A stretch of 14,001 bases of DNA, from NCBI GenBank assembly GCA_964432925.1, contig CAYSPM010000069.1, positions 1-14,001 on the forward strand. Direction: 5' to 3'. Every line of letters starts with the position of its first letter. Position 1 is the first letter of the stretch. Made by a program: the position numbers and the translations under genes. Below, piece by piece: positions 7,219-14,001 of this stretch. This DNA comes from CAYNTC01 sp964432925. GTDB taxonomy: Bacteria; Planctomycetota; Phycisphaerae; Sedimentisphaerales; Anaerobacaceae. The notes beneath the pieces were generated by a model. That model ran no database searches. It was not told the origin of the DNA and saw only the letters and a program-made list of their open reading frames with translations.

Positions 7219-9801
7219 ATGAAATTCGATAAATTTACGCTCAAAGCACAAGAGGCGCTGGCCACCGCTCAGCAGATGGCCATGGCTAAGTCGCATACTA
7301 TAGTCTCGCCATTGCATTTGCTAAGCGTGCTTTGCAGCGATGATAATAGCGTTGCGGTTATGATTTTGAAAAAGATCGGCGCCAATGTCTCGCGAATAAG
7401 AGAAATGACGAACAGTGAACTATCACGCCTGCCACAAGGTTCCGGCGGCGCTCAAATTATGCCCGACCAGGCTTTCAGCCAGGTTGTTTTAGATGCCCAA
7501 AATAAAGCTGACAAGATGGGCGATGAGTATCTAAGCGTCGAGCATCTGTTGTTGTCTCTAACTTCTGTAGATAGCGATGCAAAAGAGATATTAGGGCTCA
7601 ACTCCATTACGCCCGAACAGATTGAAAAGGCCCTGAAAGAAATTCGCGGCACAGAAAAGATAACCGACCAGAGCCCCGAGGATAAATACAACGCGCTTCA
7701 GCGTTATGGGATCGACCTTCTGGAAATGGCCCGTAAGGGAAAACTCGATCCTGTAATCGGCAGAGATGAAGAGATTCGGCGGTGCATGCAGGTACTGAAT
7801 CGCCGAACAAAGAATAATCCTGTATTGATCGGAGAGCCCGGCGTAGGCAAGACTGCGATTGTAGAAGGGCTTGCCCAAAGGATAGTTTCGGGAGATGTCC
7901 CTGCAGGCCTTAAGAATAAGAGAATCGTCGCGCTCGATATGGGGTCGCTTATCGCAGGGACAAAATTCAGAGGGGAATTTGAAGACCGGCTTAAAGCAGT
8001 GCTCAAGGAAGTCATCGGCGCTCAAGGCCAAATAATATTATTTATTGATGAATTACACACCGTCGTCGGCGCTGGAAAAGCCGAAGGCTCGGTCGACGCC
8101 GGCAACCTGCTGAAGCCTTCACTTGCACGCGGTGAGCTGCGTTGCATCGGCGCGACAACGATCGATGAGTATCGCAAATATGTAGAAAAAGATGCAGCTC
8201 TGGAGCGGCGTTTCCAGCCGATCCTTATCGACCCGCCAAATGTGGAGCAGACAATTGCTATTCTTCGGGGACTAAAGGCCCGCTATGACGCCCATCACGG
8301 AGTTCGAATAACCGATGCAGCCCTGGTCGCGGCTGCAACCTTGTCCAATCGATATATAACCGATCGCTGGCTGCCGGATAAGGCTATTGATCTGATTGAC
8401 GAAGCCGCTTCCAAGCTGCGTATAGAGAACGACTCACTGCCTGCTGAACTGGATGGTATCCGCAGAAAGATAGTTCAACTCCAGATCGAGCGCGAGGCAT
8501 TGAAAAAAGAAAGTGATGCGCCAAGCAAAGACCAGCTCAAGAATACAGAAAAGCAATTGGCCCAGTTGCAGGGGCAGGACAAAGAACTGACCGCGCGATG
8601 GGAAAACGAAAAAGGGGATATTGACCAGATAAAGCAGCTTAAGCAAAACATCGAAGATGCGCAAACTCAATTCGAAGATGCCCAACGCCAAGGTGATCTG
8701 GAAACTGCTGCTCGTTTGAAGTATGAGACCATAACAAATCTCAAAAAGGAACTTGAGGAAAAAGAATCTCAACTCGTCGAATCAAACGGTAGCAAGCTAA
8801 TAGAAAACGAAGTCACTGAGGAGCACATTGCAGAAGTCGTATCCAAGTGGACGGGGATACCGGTTGTTAGATTGCTTAGCGGCGAGCGTGAGCGGCTGAT
8901 GAAAATGGAAGAGCGTATTCGTAAGCGAGTCGTTGGCCAGAATGAGGCGGTTTCGGCACTGTGTAACGCGGTTCGCAGGAGCCGGTCAGGCCTGTCGGAC
9001 CCGACTCGGCCGATAGGAACGTTCCTATTCTTAGGCCCGACAGGCGTTGGTAAAACTGAGCTTTCTAAGGCCCTGGCAGACTTTTTGTTCAATGACCCAC
9101 ACGCTATGGTGCGTATCGATATGAGCGAGTTTATGGAGCAACATTCCGTGGCCCGGCTTATCGGCGCACCGCCCGGTTATGTCGGCTATGAAGAGGGTGG
9201 CCGGCTGACAGAGGCAGTTCGGCGAAAGCCCTACTCCGTGATACTGCTGGATGAGATTGAAAAGGCCCATCCGGACGTCTTCAACGTGTTGCTGCAGGTT
9301 TTTGATGATGGCCGACTAACCGATGGAAAAGGTAGAACAGTTGATTTCAAAAACACCATTATTATTATGACCAGCAACATCGCCAGCCAACAAATTCAGC
9401 AGTTAACCGAAGAGCAAGGTGCCGACTGGGAGATCGAGGCCCATGTCAAGGATGTTTTGAAAAATGTCTTCAAGCCCGAGTTCTTAAATCGGATTGATGA
9501 GATTATTGTCTTCCGTATGCTCACAAAACGGGATCTGAAAAAGATCGTCGATATCCAGCTTGGATATCTATCCCAGCGTCTCAAAGAGCGTAAAATCGAG
9601 CTTGAGTTCACAGACAAGGCTCGTGAGCAGATTATGGATGAGGGCTACGACCCCGTCTATGGCGCAAGGCCTTTGAAACGAACAATTCAGCAACGGTTGG
9701 AGAATCCACTTGCTACTGAGCTTTTAGCCGGCATATTCTCTGACGGCGACAAAATACGCGTTGATGCCGACAACCATAAATTCACATTCCAGAAAACATA
9801 A
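7219..9801 (+). CDS. clpB: ATP-dependent protein disaggregase ClpB
   Basis: This Hsp100 chaperone works with DnaK/DnaJ/GrpE to pull proteins out of aggregates after stress. The protein is full length at 860 aa. Domains in order are the Clp N-terminal repeat domain (about 1-145); AAA+ 1 with Walker A GEPGVGKT (205-212), Walker B LFIDELH (274-280), pore loop GTKFRGEF and LERRF at 328-332; the middle coiled-coil domain (about 400-530, rich in Glu, Lys and Gln); and AAA+ 2 with Walker A GPTGVGKT (606-613), pore loop GYVGYEEG (653-660) and Walker B ILLDEIEK (675-682). The middle domain and the absence of a ClpP-binding loop separate it from ClpA and ClpC. It stands alone, without other heat-shock genes nearby. 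Confidence 0.97.
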   Translation: MKFDKFTLKAQEALATAQQMAMAKSHTIVSPLHLLSVLCSDDNSVAVMILKKIGANVSRIREMTNSELSRLPQGSGGAQIMPDQAFSQVVLDAQNKADKMGDEYLSVEHLLLSLTSVDSDAKEILGLNSITPEQIEKALKEIRGTEKITDQSPEDKYNALQRYGIDLLEMARKGKLDPVIGRDEEIRRCMQVLNRRTKNNPVLIGEPGVGKTAIVEGLAQRIVSGDVPAGLKNKRIVALDMGSLIAGTKFRGEFEDRLKAVLKEVIGAQGQIILFIDELHTVVGAGKAEGSVDAGNLLKPSLARGELRCIGATTIDEYRKYVEKDAALERRFQPILIDPPNVEQTIAILRGLKARYDAHHGVRITDAALVAAATLSNRYITDRWLPDKAIDLIDEAASKLRIENDSLPAELDGIRRKIVQLQIEREALKKESDAPSKDQLKNTEKQLAQLQGQDKELTARWENEKGDIDQIKQLKQNIEDAQTQFEDAQRQGDLETAARLKYETITNLKKELEEKESQLVESNGSKLIENEVTEEHIAEVVSKWTGIPVVRLLSGERERLMKMEERIRKRVVGQNEAVSALCNAVRRSRSGLSDPTRPIGTFLFLGPTGVGKTELSKALADFLFNDPHAMVRIDMSEFMEQHSVARLIGAPPGYVGYEEGGRLTEAVRRKPYSVILLDEIEKAHPDVFNVLLQVFDDGRLTDGKGRTVDFKNTIIIMTSNIASQQIQQLTEEQGADWEIEAHVKDVLKNVFKPEFLNRIDEIIVFRMLTKRDLKKIVDIQLGYLSQRLKERKIELEFTDKAREQIMDEGYDPVYGARPLKRTIQQRLENPLATELLAGIFSDGDKIRVDADNHKFTFQKT

Positions 9802-10064
9802 GCATACTGCTTGATTTTCATCCAGACCGTTTGTAGTATTCTGGATATCCTGGCCTCCATGGAACTGCCCATGCAAGGATGAGGTAGTTTCTTTATTTTC
9901 TTCGAAACCAGATAGAAGGGGAATTTGAAAGCCAATTCCGTTGGCAGTTGGGTTTGCAATCACGGATAGAATATATCCATAAATGTAAAAACTTAATACA
10001 TCTTTCTGTGGCGTATATTTGGTCAGGATGCCAAGAGAAAAGTTTGGTCTGAGGGGAAAACAAA
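9802..10064. promoter_or_regulatory. glnA leader / clpB-glnA intergenic region
   Basis: This 263-bp gap has no credible gene. An inverted repeat ATCCAGA (9820-9826) / TCTGGAT (9840-9846) follows clpB and could be a weak transcript end, but it lacks a T-run. TTGGCAGTTGGGTTTGCA at 9941-9958 resembles a sigma-54 promoter, with one base too many between the GG and GC elements. A good ribosome binding site, GAGGGG (10051-10056), precedes the glnA ATG by 8 nt. Confidence 0.4.
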
Positions 10065-11393
10065 ATGGATACTAAGATGATTTTGGAACAGGCAGAAAAA
10101 GACAAGATAAAATTCGTCACTTTGCAGTTTACGGATCTTCTGGGAGTCATAAAGGAAGTCATTATTCCGGTTGAAGATCTAGCAGATGCTTTGACCGACG
10201 GAGTTTGGTTCGACGGCTCATCAATTGAAGGCTTTGCTCGAATACAGGAAAGCGACCTGTTCTTAAGGCCTGACGCGGTGACGTATGCTGTGGTCCCGTG
10301 GCTTACGGAGGACGGTAAAACCGCCAGGTTAATATGTGATATTTGCCGGGCAGATGGAAAACCATTTGAGGGAGATCCACGATACATCTTAAAACAAGCA
10401 GCCGAAAATGCTGCAAAGCAAGGCTTTGTTTACAATGTCGGCCCAGAGCCGGAATTCTATCTGTTTAGAGCCGACGGCGAAAAAAGAACAACGCCGCTTG
10501 ATTACGGCAGCTATTTCGATCTTTCCTCGCACGAAGGTTACAAAGTCATAAAGAAGATAATAACGGCGCTCGAGAACTTCGGGATTAAGGTCGAGACGTC
10601 TCATCATGAAGTCGGTCTGGGCCAATACGAAATTGATTTTAATTATGGCCACTGCTTGGATATAGCCGATAAGGTTGTTACGTTGAAGTATACTGCCAAG
10701 AAAATCGCTCAAATGCAGGGTCTACATGCAACCTTTATGCCCAAGCCCGTAATGGATATGGCTGGTTCTGGAATGCACGTGCACCAGAGTTTGCTTAATG
10801 CTGCGGCCAAATCGAATGCTTTCTATGATAAGGATCACAAGTACAATCTGTCCAAGATCGCCTTTAGCTTTATTGCCGGCCAGATAAAACACATCAATGC
10901 AATGTGTGCGATTCTGTGTCCTACTGTCAACTCTTACAAACGATTGGTCTCCGGTTTTGAGGCACCGGTATATGTCACCTGGGCTGCGATGAACCGCTCA
11001 GCTCTTTTGCGTGTACCAAAGTGGTTCAAGGCCAAACCCGATGCCGCCAGAATTGAACTGAGGTGCCCTGACCCGAGCTGCAATCCGTATTTGGGATTTG
11101 CTGTGATGCTAAAGGCCGGCCTTGATGGCATTAAAAATAATTTACAACCGCCTGAGCCGGTCGAAGAAAATATTTATCAGCTCGATGGTGAAAGCCTCAT
11201 TCAAAGAAAGATTGACATTTTGCCGACATCGCTCTTAGAGGCCCTTAACGCCTTGAAAAAAGATAACGTGATACACGAGGTCCTCGGCCAGCACCTTTTT
11301 GAAAGATACCTTGATATAAAGACGAGAGAGTGGGACGAGTTTAAAAAGCAGGTCACCAACTGGGAAATCGAAACGTATCTGGATATCTTCTAA
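10065..11393 (+). CDS. glnA: Glutamine synthetase, type I (GSI-alpha-like)
   Basis: This enzyme makes glutamine from glutamate, ammonia and ATP and is the main ammonia assimilation enzyme; family members are dodecamers. The 442-aa length matches the short GSI-alpha type. Visible motifs are WFDGSSIEGF (48-57), the metal site GPEPEF (126-131), the ATP-binding GSGMHVHQSL (234-243), NSYKRLV (289-295) with the glutamate-flap GFEAP (E299), and RIELRCPDPSCNPYL (329-343). R59 lies where Bacillus GS has its feedback-inhibition arginine (R62). The region that holds the adenylylated tyrosine of enteric GS (after NIYQL, 369-373) lacks the NLYDLPP-type context, so control by adenylylation is unlikely. It appears monocistronic. 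Confidence 0.97.
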   Translation: MDTKMILEQAEKDKIKFVTLQFTDLLGVIKEVIIPVEDLADALTDGVWFDGSSIEGFARIQESDLFLRPDAVTYAVVPWLTEDGKTARLICDICRADGKPFEGDPRYILKQAAENAAKQGFVYNVGPEPEFYLFRADGEKRTTPLDYGSYFDLSSHEGYKVIKKIITALENFGIKVETSHHEVGLGQYEIDFNYGHCLDIADKVVTLKYTAKKIAQMQGLHATFMPKPVMDMAGSGMHVHQSLLNAAAKSNAFYDKDHKYNLSKIAFSFIAGQIKHINAMCAILCPTVNSYKRLVSGFEAPVYVTWAAMNRSALLRVPKWFKAKPDAARIELRCPDPSCNPYLGFAVMLKAGLDGIKNNLQPPEPVEENIYQLDGESLIQRKIDILPTSLLEALNALKKDNVIHEVLGQHLFERYLDIKTREWDEFKKQVTNWEIETYLDIF

Positions 11394-11402
11394 GTTCTTT
11401 GA

Positions 11403-11436
11403 TGGGCTCTCCTAAAACAGTATAGACCCACTTTTT
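11403..11436 (+). terminator. Possible weak intrinsic terminator after glnA
   Basis: TGGG-c-TCT (11403-11410) can pair with AGACCCA (11424-11430) around a 13-nt loop with one bulged base, followed by CTTTTT (11431-11436). It lies 9 nt after the glnA stop and before the next gene, as expected, but the stem is short. Confidence 0.4.
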
Positions 11437-11456
11437 ATGCAAAGGAAAAACTTGAA

Positions 11457-12560
11457 ATGGCCAAGATATCTGACGATACTAAGATTTCGAAAAATAAGAC
11501 TGTTGGTGATTGGAAAGAGCTTAGAAAGAACTTATTGCAGAACGAATACGATTCCTCCTTGGTCGAGGAATATTGGAAAGAGGCTTTCGATGAATTTTTT
11601 AAAGCGAGGGTTGAAACGAGATATCTAAAACCAATCGAGGCCATTCAATCAAGCGGAAACCAAGAAGGGGAAGGATTCTCAATTGTTGCATTACAATGCC
11701 TTTTAATTGAGTTCCTTGAGGTCTTCTATCAAGGAAAAATTTATACAACAAAAAAAGAAGATTTGGGACCTAAAGAATATTGTAGTAGTAGGGAAATATT
11801 TAAGGATTTTTTAACTAGTCATAGTCCCTTTAATAAATATTTTGTCGAATCTTTTGCCGCCAAGTTTTATGACAACGTTAGATGTGGACTATTACATAGT
11901 ACTTTTACTAAGTTAAATTGGGTCATAAGGGCCGGTAATGAAAACACGCCTCTTGTCGAAGAGAAAGATGAAAATGGCTCAAAAATATTTGTTATATATA
12001 GGAATCCAATAACAAATGCACTGAAAAGATATTTAGAAGATTACGAGAATGAACTATTAACTGAAAAAAACAAGGAAAGAAGGGAAAACTTTATTCGTAA
12101 GATGGATGATATTTGCCAAATTGAACATATGCACTATTTTGCGTATGGCAGTAACATAAACAAAAAGCATTTCAAAAAGGAAAAAAAGATAAATTTTCAT
12201 AGCTACGAGGTTGGATTTCTTAAAGAGTACGAGTTTGTGTTTAATAAAAAGAGCGATAAGGATGGAACATCAAAAGCAAATATATGTTCAAAACCTGGTT
12301 GTGAAGTATGGGGATGTTGCTATGAAATTGAAAAAGATGATTGGAAGAAACTTCTCGATGCTGAGAAAAAGTATAAACCATTGAAAAATGTTGATATTGA
12401 GGTTAATAGTGGAAGGAAAATAAAAGCTGACACTCTGATCTCAAATTATACGTTGGATACCCTACCAAGCCAAGAATATCTTCAGATCATAATTAAAGGC
12501 GCCAAAGAGATGAAATTACCTGAGGAATACATTTCCGAGATTCAGAAAAAAGGTCAGTGA
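11457..12560 (+). CDS. Uncharacterised protein: HEPN-like N-terminal region fused to a gamma-glutamylcyclotransferase-like C-terminal domain
   Basis: I do not recognise this 367-aa protein as a whole. The C-terminal part (about 224-345) looks like the GGCT/AIG2 fold: the opening HYFAYGSNINKKHF (226-239) contains the YGSN substrate loop, GCEVWGCCYEI follows (281-291), and LLDAEKKY (299-306) offers E303 as the catalytic Glu candidate. Known GGCTs cyclise gamma-glutamyl groups to 5-oxoproline. The N-terminal part (about 15-205) is helical, acidic and basic; FYDNVRCGLLHS (137-148) fits an Rx4H motif (R142, H147) like that of HEPN RNases, but the family is unproven. Its DNA is AT-rich (one sampled 60-bp line is 32% G+C, against roughly 50-60% in clpB/glnA lines), suggesting transfer. 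A ribosome binding site (AAAGGA, 11441-11446) supports the start. It is convergent with the RAYT, and a REP begins one base after its stop. Confidence 0.6.
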   Translation: MAKISDDTKISKNKTVGDWKELRKNLLQNEYDSSLVEEYWKEAFDEFFKARVETRYLKPIEAIQSSGNQEGEGFSIVALQCLLIEFLEVFYQGKIYTTKKEDLGPKEYCSSREIFKDFLTSHSPFNKYFVESFAAKFYDNVRCGLLHSTFTKLNWVIRAGNENTPLVEEKDENGSKIFVIYRNPITNALKRYLEDYENELLTEKNKERRENFIRKMDDICQIEHMHYFAYGSNINKKHFKKEKKINFHSYEVGFLKEYEFVFNKKSDKDGTSKANICSKPGCEVWGCCYEIEKDDWKKLLDAEKKYKPLKNVDIEVNSGRKIKADTLISNYTLDTLPSQEYLQIIIKGAKEMKLPEEYISEIQKKGQ

Positions 12561-12561
12561 G

Positions 12562-12582
12562 GTAGGGTGTTGTATGCACACC
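12562..12582 (+). repeat. REP-like element, left flank of the RAYT gene
   Basis: GTAG (12562-12565) is followed by a hairpin GGTGT ... ACACC (12566-12582) with a 7-nt loop. The 21 nt match the right-flank copy at 13240-13220 on the opposite strand, with three differences in the loop region. It begins one base after the preceding stop codon. Confidence 0.75.
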
Positions 12583-12593
12583 ATAATTAAATT

Positions 12594-13169
12594 TCATTCG
12601 CCTACGCTATTTTTTATATCATCGAAACTTGGCGGTTTGGGCTTTTGGTCCCTGCAATCGCATAACCAATCAGAAGGATAATATCCTTCTTCGACCCAGC
12701 GATGAAAGCTGGAAAAAGGCCATTGATGCGGACATTTGGCTAACTCATGCTTTACGGGATTATAGTGAATATAATTTACGTAATGAGCCAGGTCATCTTC
12801 ATCTCGAATTGTATGCTCCCAAAAGCGCCTTTGCCAGATACCCCTTTCACGATGCCGTTTTCTGGCTGATGAAATGCTGACCTCATCTCCGCCACCTTCC
12901 AGCCAGAGGCGGGTAAACTCTTTCTTAATGCGGGCCAAACGAACCGAGAAATCAGGATCGCCATCTGGCAGCTTCCATATGCAGTGAAAGTGATCAGGCA
13001 ATAAAACAAACGCTAATGCAGCAAAGGGCCGGCTGCAACGAACTTTATTGATAGCTGTTTGCAAACAATCACGTGCTTTGGGTTGACAAAGAAATGGTCG
13101 CCGCTGGTGAGTTACAACTGTAAAGAAAAAGGTTCCACCTGGACGAAAGATTCTACGGTAGTCAGGCAT
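12594..13169 (-). CDS. REP-associated tyrosine transposase (RAYT, Y1/HUH family)
   Basis: This is a single-strand DNA endonuclease of the TnpA_REP branch of the IS200-like Y1 family. The protein has 191 aa. It shows the typical opening (DYRRIF..GGTFFFTVVTHQRRP, residues 3-25), the HUH motif HFH at 60-62 within LLPDHFHCIWKLP, the GIWQRRFWEHTIRDEDDL segment (110-127) and the helix YVNYIHYNPVKHEL (130-143), which holds the catalytic tyrosine (Y133 is the best candidate), then WPFSSFHRW (150-158). All expected elements are present and the frame is open, so it could be active. No Shine-Dalgarno sequence is visible before the ATG, suggesting low expression. It is unlike IS200 TnpA proper, which is shorter, and no TnpB lies nearby. 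Confidence 0.93.
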   Translation of the reverse strand: MPDYRRIFRPGGTFFFTVVTHQRRPFLCQPKARDCLQTAINKVRCSRPFAALAFVLLPDHFHCIWKLPDGDPDFSVRLARIKKEFTRLWLEGGGDEVSISSARKRHRERGIWQRRFWEHTIRDEDDLAHYVNYIHYNPVKHELAKCPHQWPFSSFHRWVEEGYYPSDWLCDCRDQKPKPPSFDDIKNSVGE

Positions 13170-13219
13170 AATTACAAATAATACGTGAATTTTAGAAGGG
13201 TATCAACATACGAGTTAAT

Positions 13220-13240
13220 GGTGTGCAGAGCACACCCTAC
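13220..13240 (-). repeat. REP-like element, right flank of the RAYT gene
   Basis: On the minus strand, GTAG (13240-13237) is followed by GGTGTGC-TCT-GCACACC (13236-13220), a perfect 7-bp stem with a 3-nt loop. It is in inverted orientation to the left copy at 12562. It lies 33 nt beyond the hisF stop codon. Confidence 0.8.
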
Positions 13241-13254
13241 GTTAACTACGTTAA
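13237..13254 (+). repeat. Tandem 9-bp duplication CTACGTTAA x2 at the REP edge
   Basis: CTACGTTAA occurs twice back to back. The first copy includes the complement of the REP GTAG, so the duplication touches the presumed cleavage side of the element. It may be a scar of REP activity or of replication slippage. Confidence 0.6.
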
Positions 13255-13273
13255 CACTTTGAAATCAGGGCGA

Positions 13274-14001
13274 TTACAGATTTACGGCAATGCCTCGGCC
13301 GGCGAGATACTCCTTGATTTGTTTAATTGTGTAATTTCCGAAGTGAGTGATTGAGGCCATAAGTACCGCGTCCACCTCGCCATCAACAATTGCATCGTAA
13401 AGATGCTCAAGTTTGCCGGCGCCGCCGGAGGCTATTACAGGGATATTGACCGCATCGCTGACAGCCTTGTTAAGTTCATTGTCGTAGCCGGCCTGGGTAC
13501 CGTCAGCATCCATGCTCGTTAGGAGTATCTCACCGGCGCCCAACTGTTCGGCTTTAACAACCCATTCGACGACGTCGATATCAGTAGGCTCAGAGCCAGC
13601 TTTGACGCAGACCTGCCATTTGTCGGCTTTTGTTTTTGACCGGCGAGCATCAATGGCAAGAACAACACATTGACTACCAAAACGCTCAGCAGCTTCTGTA
13701 ATCAGGTCTGGATCCTGCACTGCGGCGGTGTTCACCGATACTTTGTCGGCGCCGCTTCGCAGAAGCGTGTCTATTTGCTGCACTGTCTGGATGCCACCGC
13801 CGACTGTAAACGGAATAAAGACATTTTCGGCAACCTTTTCAACGAGTTCAACAAGAGTCTCGCGATAACGAATAGTGGCGGTAATATCCAGAAATACTAA
13901 CTCGTCAGCACCTTCATCACTGTACCTTGCACCCAATTCCACCGGATCGCCTGCATCGCGAAGGCTCAGGAACTTTACCCCTTTAACTACGCGATTGTCC
14001 T
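13274..14001 (-). CDS. hisF: Imidazole glycerol phosphate synthase cyclase subunit, partial, N-terminus off the right edge
   Basis: HisF with HisH converts PRFAR plus glutamine-derived ammonia into IGP and AICAR in histidine synthesis. The reverse strand is open to the edge: DNRVVKGVKF precedes LSLRDAGDPVELGARY, so only about ten N-terminal residues (including the CLDV aspartate) are missing, and the internal GTG at 13942 is not the start. The (beta/alpha)8 barrel shows FTVGGGI, DKVSVNTAA, VVLAIDARR (second catalytic Asp), TSMDADGTQAGYD and IASGGAG. Length, about 241 visible residues, fits the usual 250-256. Neighbouring his genes, if any, lie upstream beyond the window. Confidence 0.96.
   Translation of the reverse strand, partial: DNRVVKGVKFLSLRDAGDPVELGARYSDEGADELVFLDITATIRYRETLVELVEKVAENVFIPFTVGGGIQTVQQIDTLLRSGADKVSVNTAAVQDPDLITEAAERFGSQCVVLAIDARRSKTKADKWQVCVKAGSEPTDIDVVEWVVKAEQLGAGEILLTSMDADGTQAGYDNELNKAVSDAVNIPVIASGGAGKLEHLYDAIVDGEVDAVLMASITHFGNYTIKQIKEYLAGRGIAVNL

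Larger units (their letters stand above)
12562..13240 (-). mobile_element. RAYT gene flanked by inverted REPs
   Basis: A single-gene unit of 679 bp: a tyrosine HUH transposase gene bounded on each side by a GTAG-hairpin whose GTAG lies on the outer edge. This matches the known REP/RAYT arrangement, in which the transposase is domesticated and acts on REPs in trans. No target-site duplication was identified. Whether the whole unit can move is not known. Confidence 0.65.

Noticed and set aside
9820..9846. Intrinsic terminator of clpB
   Set aside because: A 7-bp inverted repeat exists, but the loop is 13 nt and no T-run follows.
9941..9958. Sigma-54-type promoter upstream of glnA (TTGGCAGTTGGGTTTGCA)
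   Set aside because: The GG and GC elements are 11 bp apart instead of the required 10, and the -24 element ends in G rather than C. Biologically attractive for glnA but not supported.
10065..12560. Functional link between glnA and the adjacent GGCT-like gene through glutamate chemistry
   Set aside because: A probable terminator separates them, base composition differs sharply, and GGCT acts on gamma-glutamyl groups rather than free glutamine; neighbourhood is probably accidental.
12594..13169. IS200/IS605 insertion sequence
   Set aside because: The protein has RAYT-type motifs and is longer than IS200 TnpA, there is no tnpB, and the ends are GTAG-hairpins of the REP type.
13940..13942. GTG as the hisF start
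   Set aside because: The frame stays open upstream and encodes the conserved HisF N-terminal sequence up to the window edge.

Overview
The window reads as bacterial chromosome, probably from a Gram-negative organism: it has a lipoprotein signal and a signal-peptide-bearing glycoside hydrolase-like protein. A DUF1080 lipoprotein beside a DUF5060 protein, a system II cytochrome c assembly pair and a GSI-alpha-type glutamine synthetase would fit Planctomycetota (for example Phycisphaerae/Sedimentisphaerales). That placement is inference from gene content, and no rRNA or tRNA is present to test it.

Left part (1-3884). A minus-strand hemA-hemC pair (tetrapyrrole synthesis from glutamyl-tRNA; hemC runs off the left edge) diverges from a plus-strand ccsB-ccsA pair (haem delivery to apocytochrome c). 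The two operons share a 223-bp intergenic region that contains a perfect 16-bp palindrome and a second copy of its 10-bp core, so haem production and haem use may be controlled together. hemA and hemC overlap by ATGA, and ccsA starts on the base after the ccsB stop.

Middle (3885-6942). Two exported carbohydrate-active genes follow: a DUF1080 lipoprotein (3-keto-glycoside hydrolase family) and a DUF5060/TIM-barrel protein. Between them lies a pair of inverted REP-like hairpins, each preceded by GTAG.

Right-centre (6943-11436). The ClpB disaggregase and glutamine synthetase genes are each preceded by a leader of about 270 bp. A weak terminator follows glnA.

Right part (11437-14001). This is the accessory segment. 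An AT-rich 367-aa gene appears to fuse an N-terminal region carrying a HEPN-like Rx4H motif to a C-terminal gamma-glutamylcyclotransferase-like domain. It faces a REP-associated tyrosine transposase (RAYT) that sits between two inverted GTAG-hairpins. These belong to the same family as the hairpins at 4887-4986, so the window holds both a RAYT and several of its likely REP targets. Last comes hisF, cut by the right edge. No CRISPR array, tRNA, rRNA or classical insertion sequence was seen.
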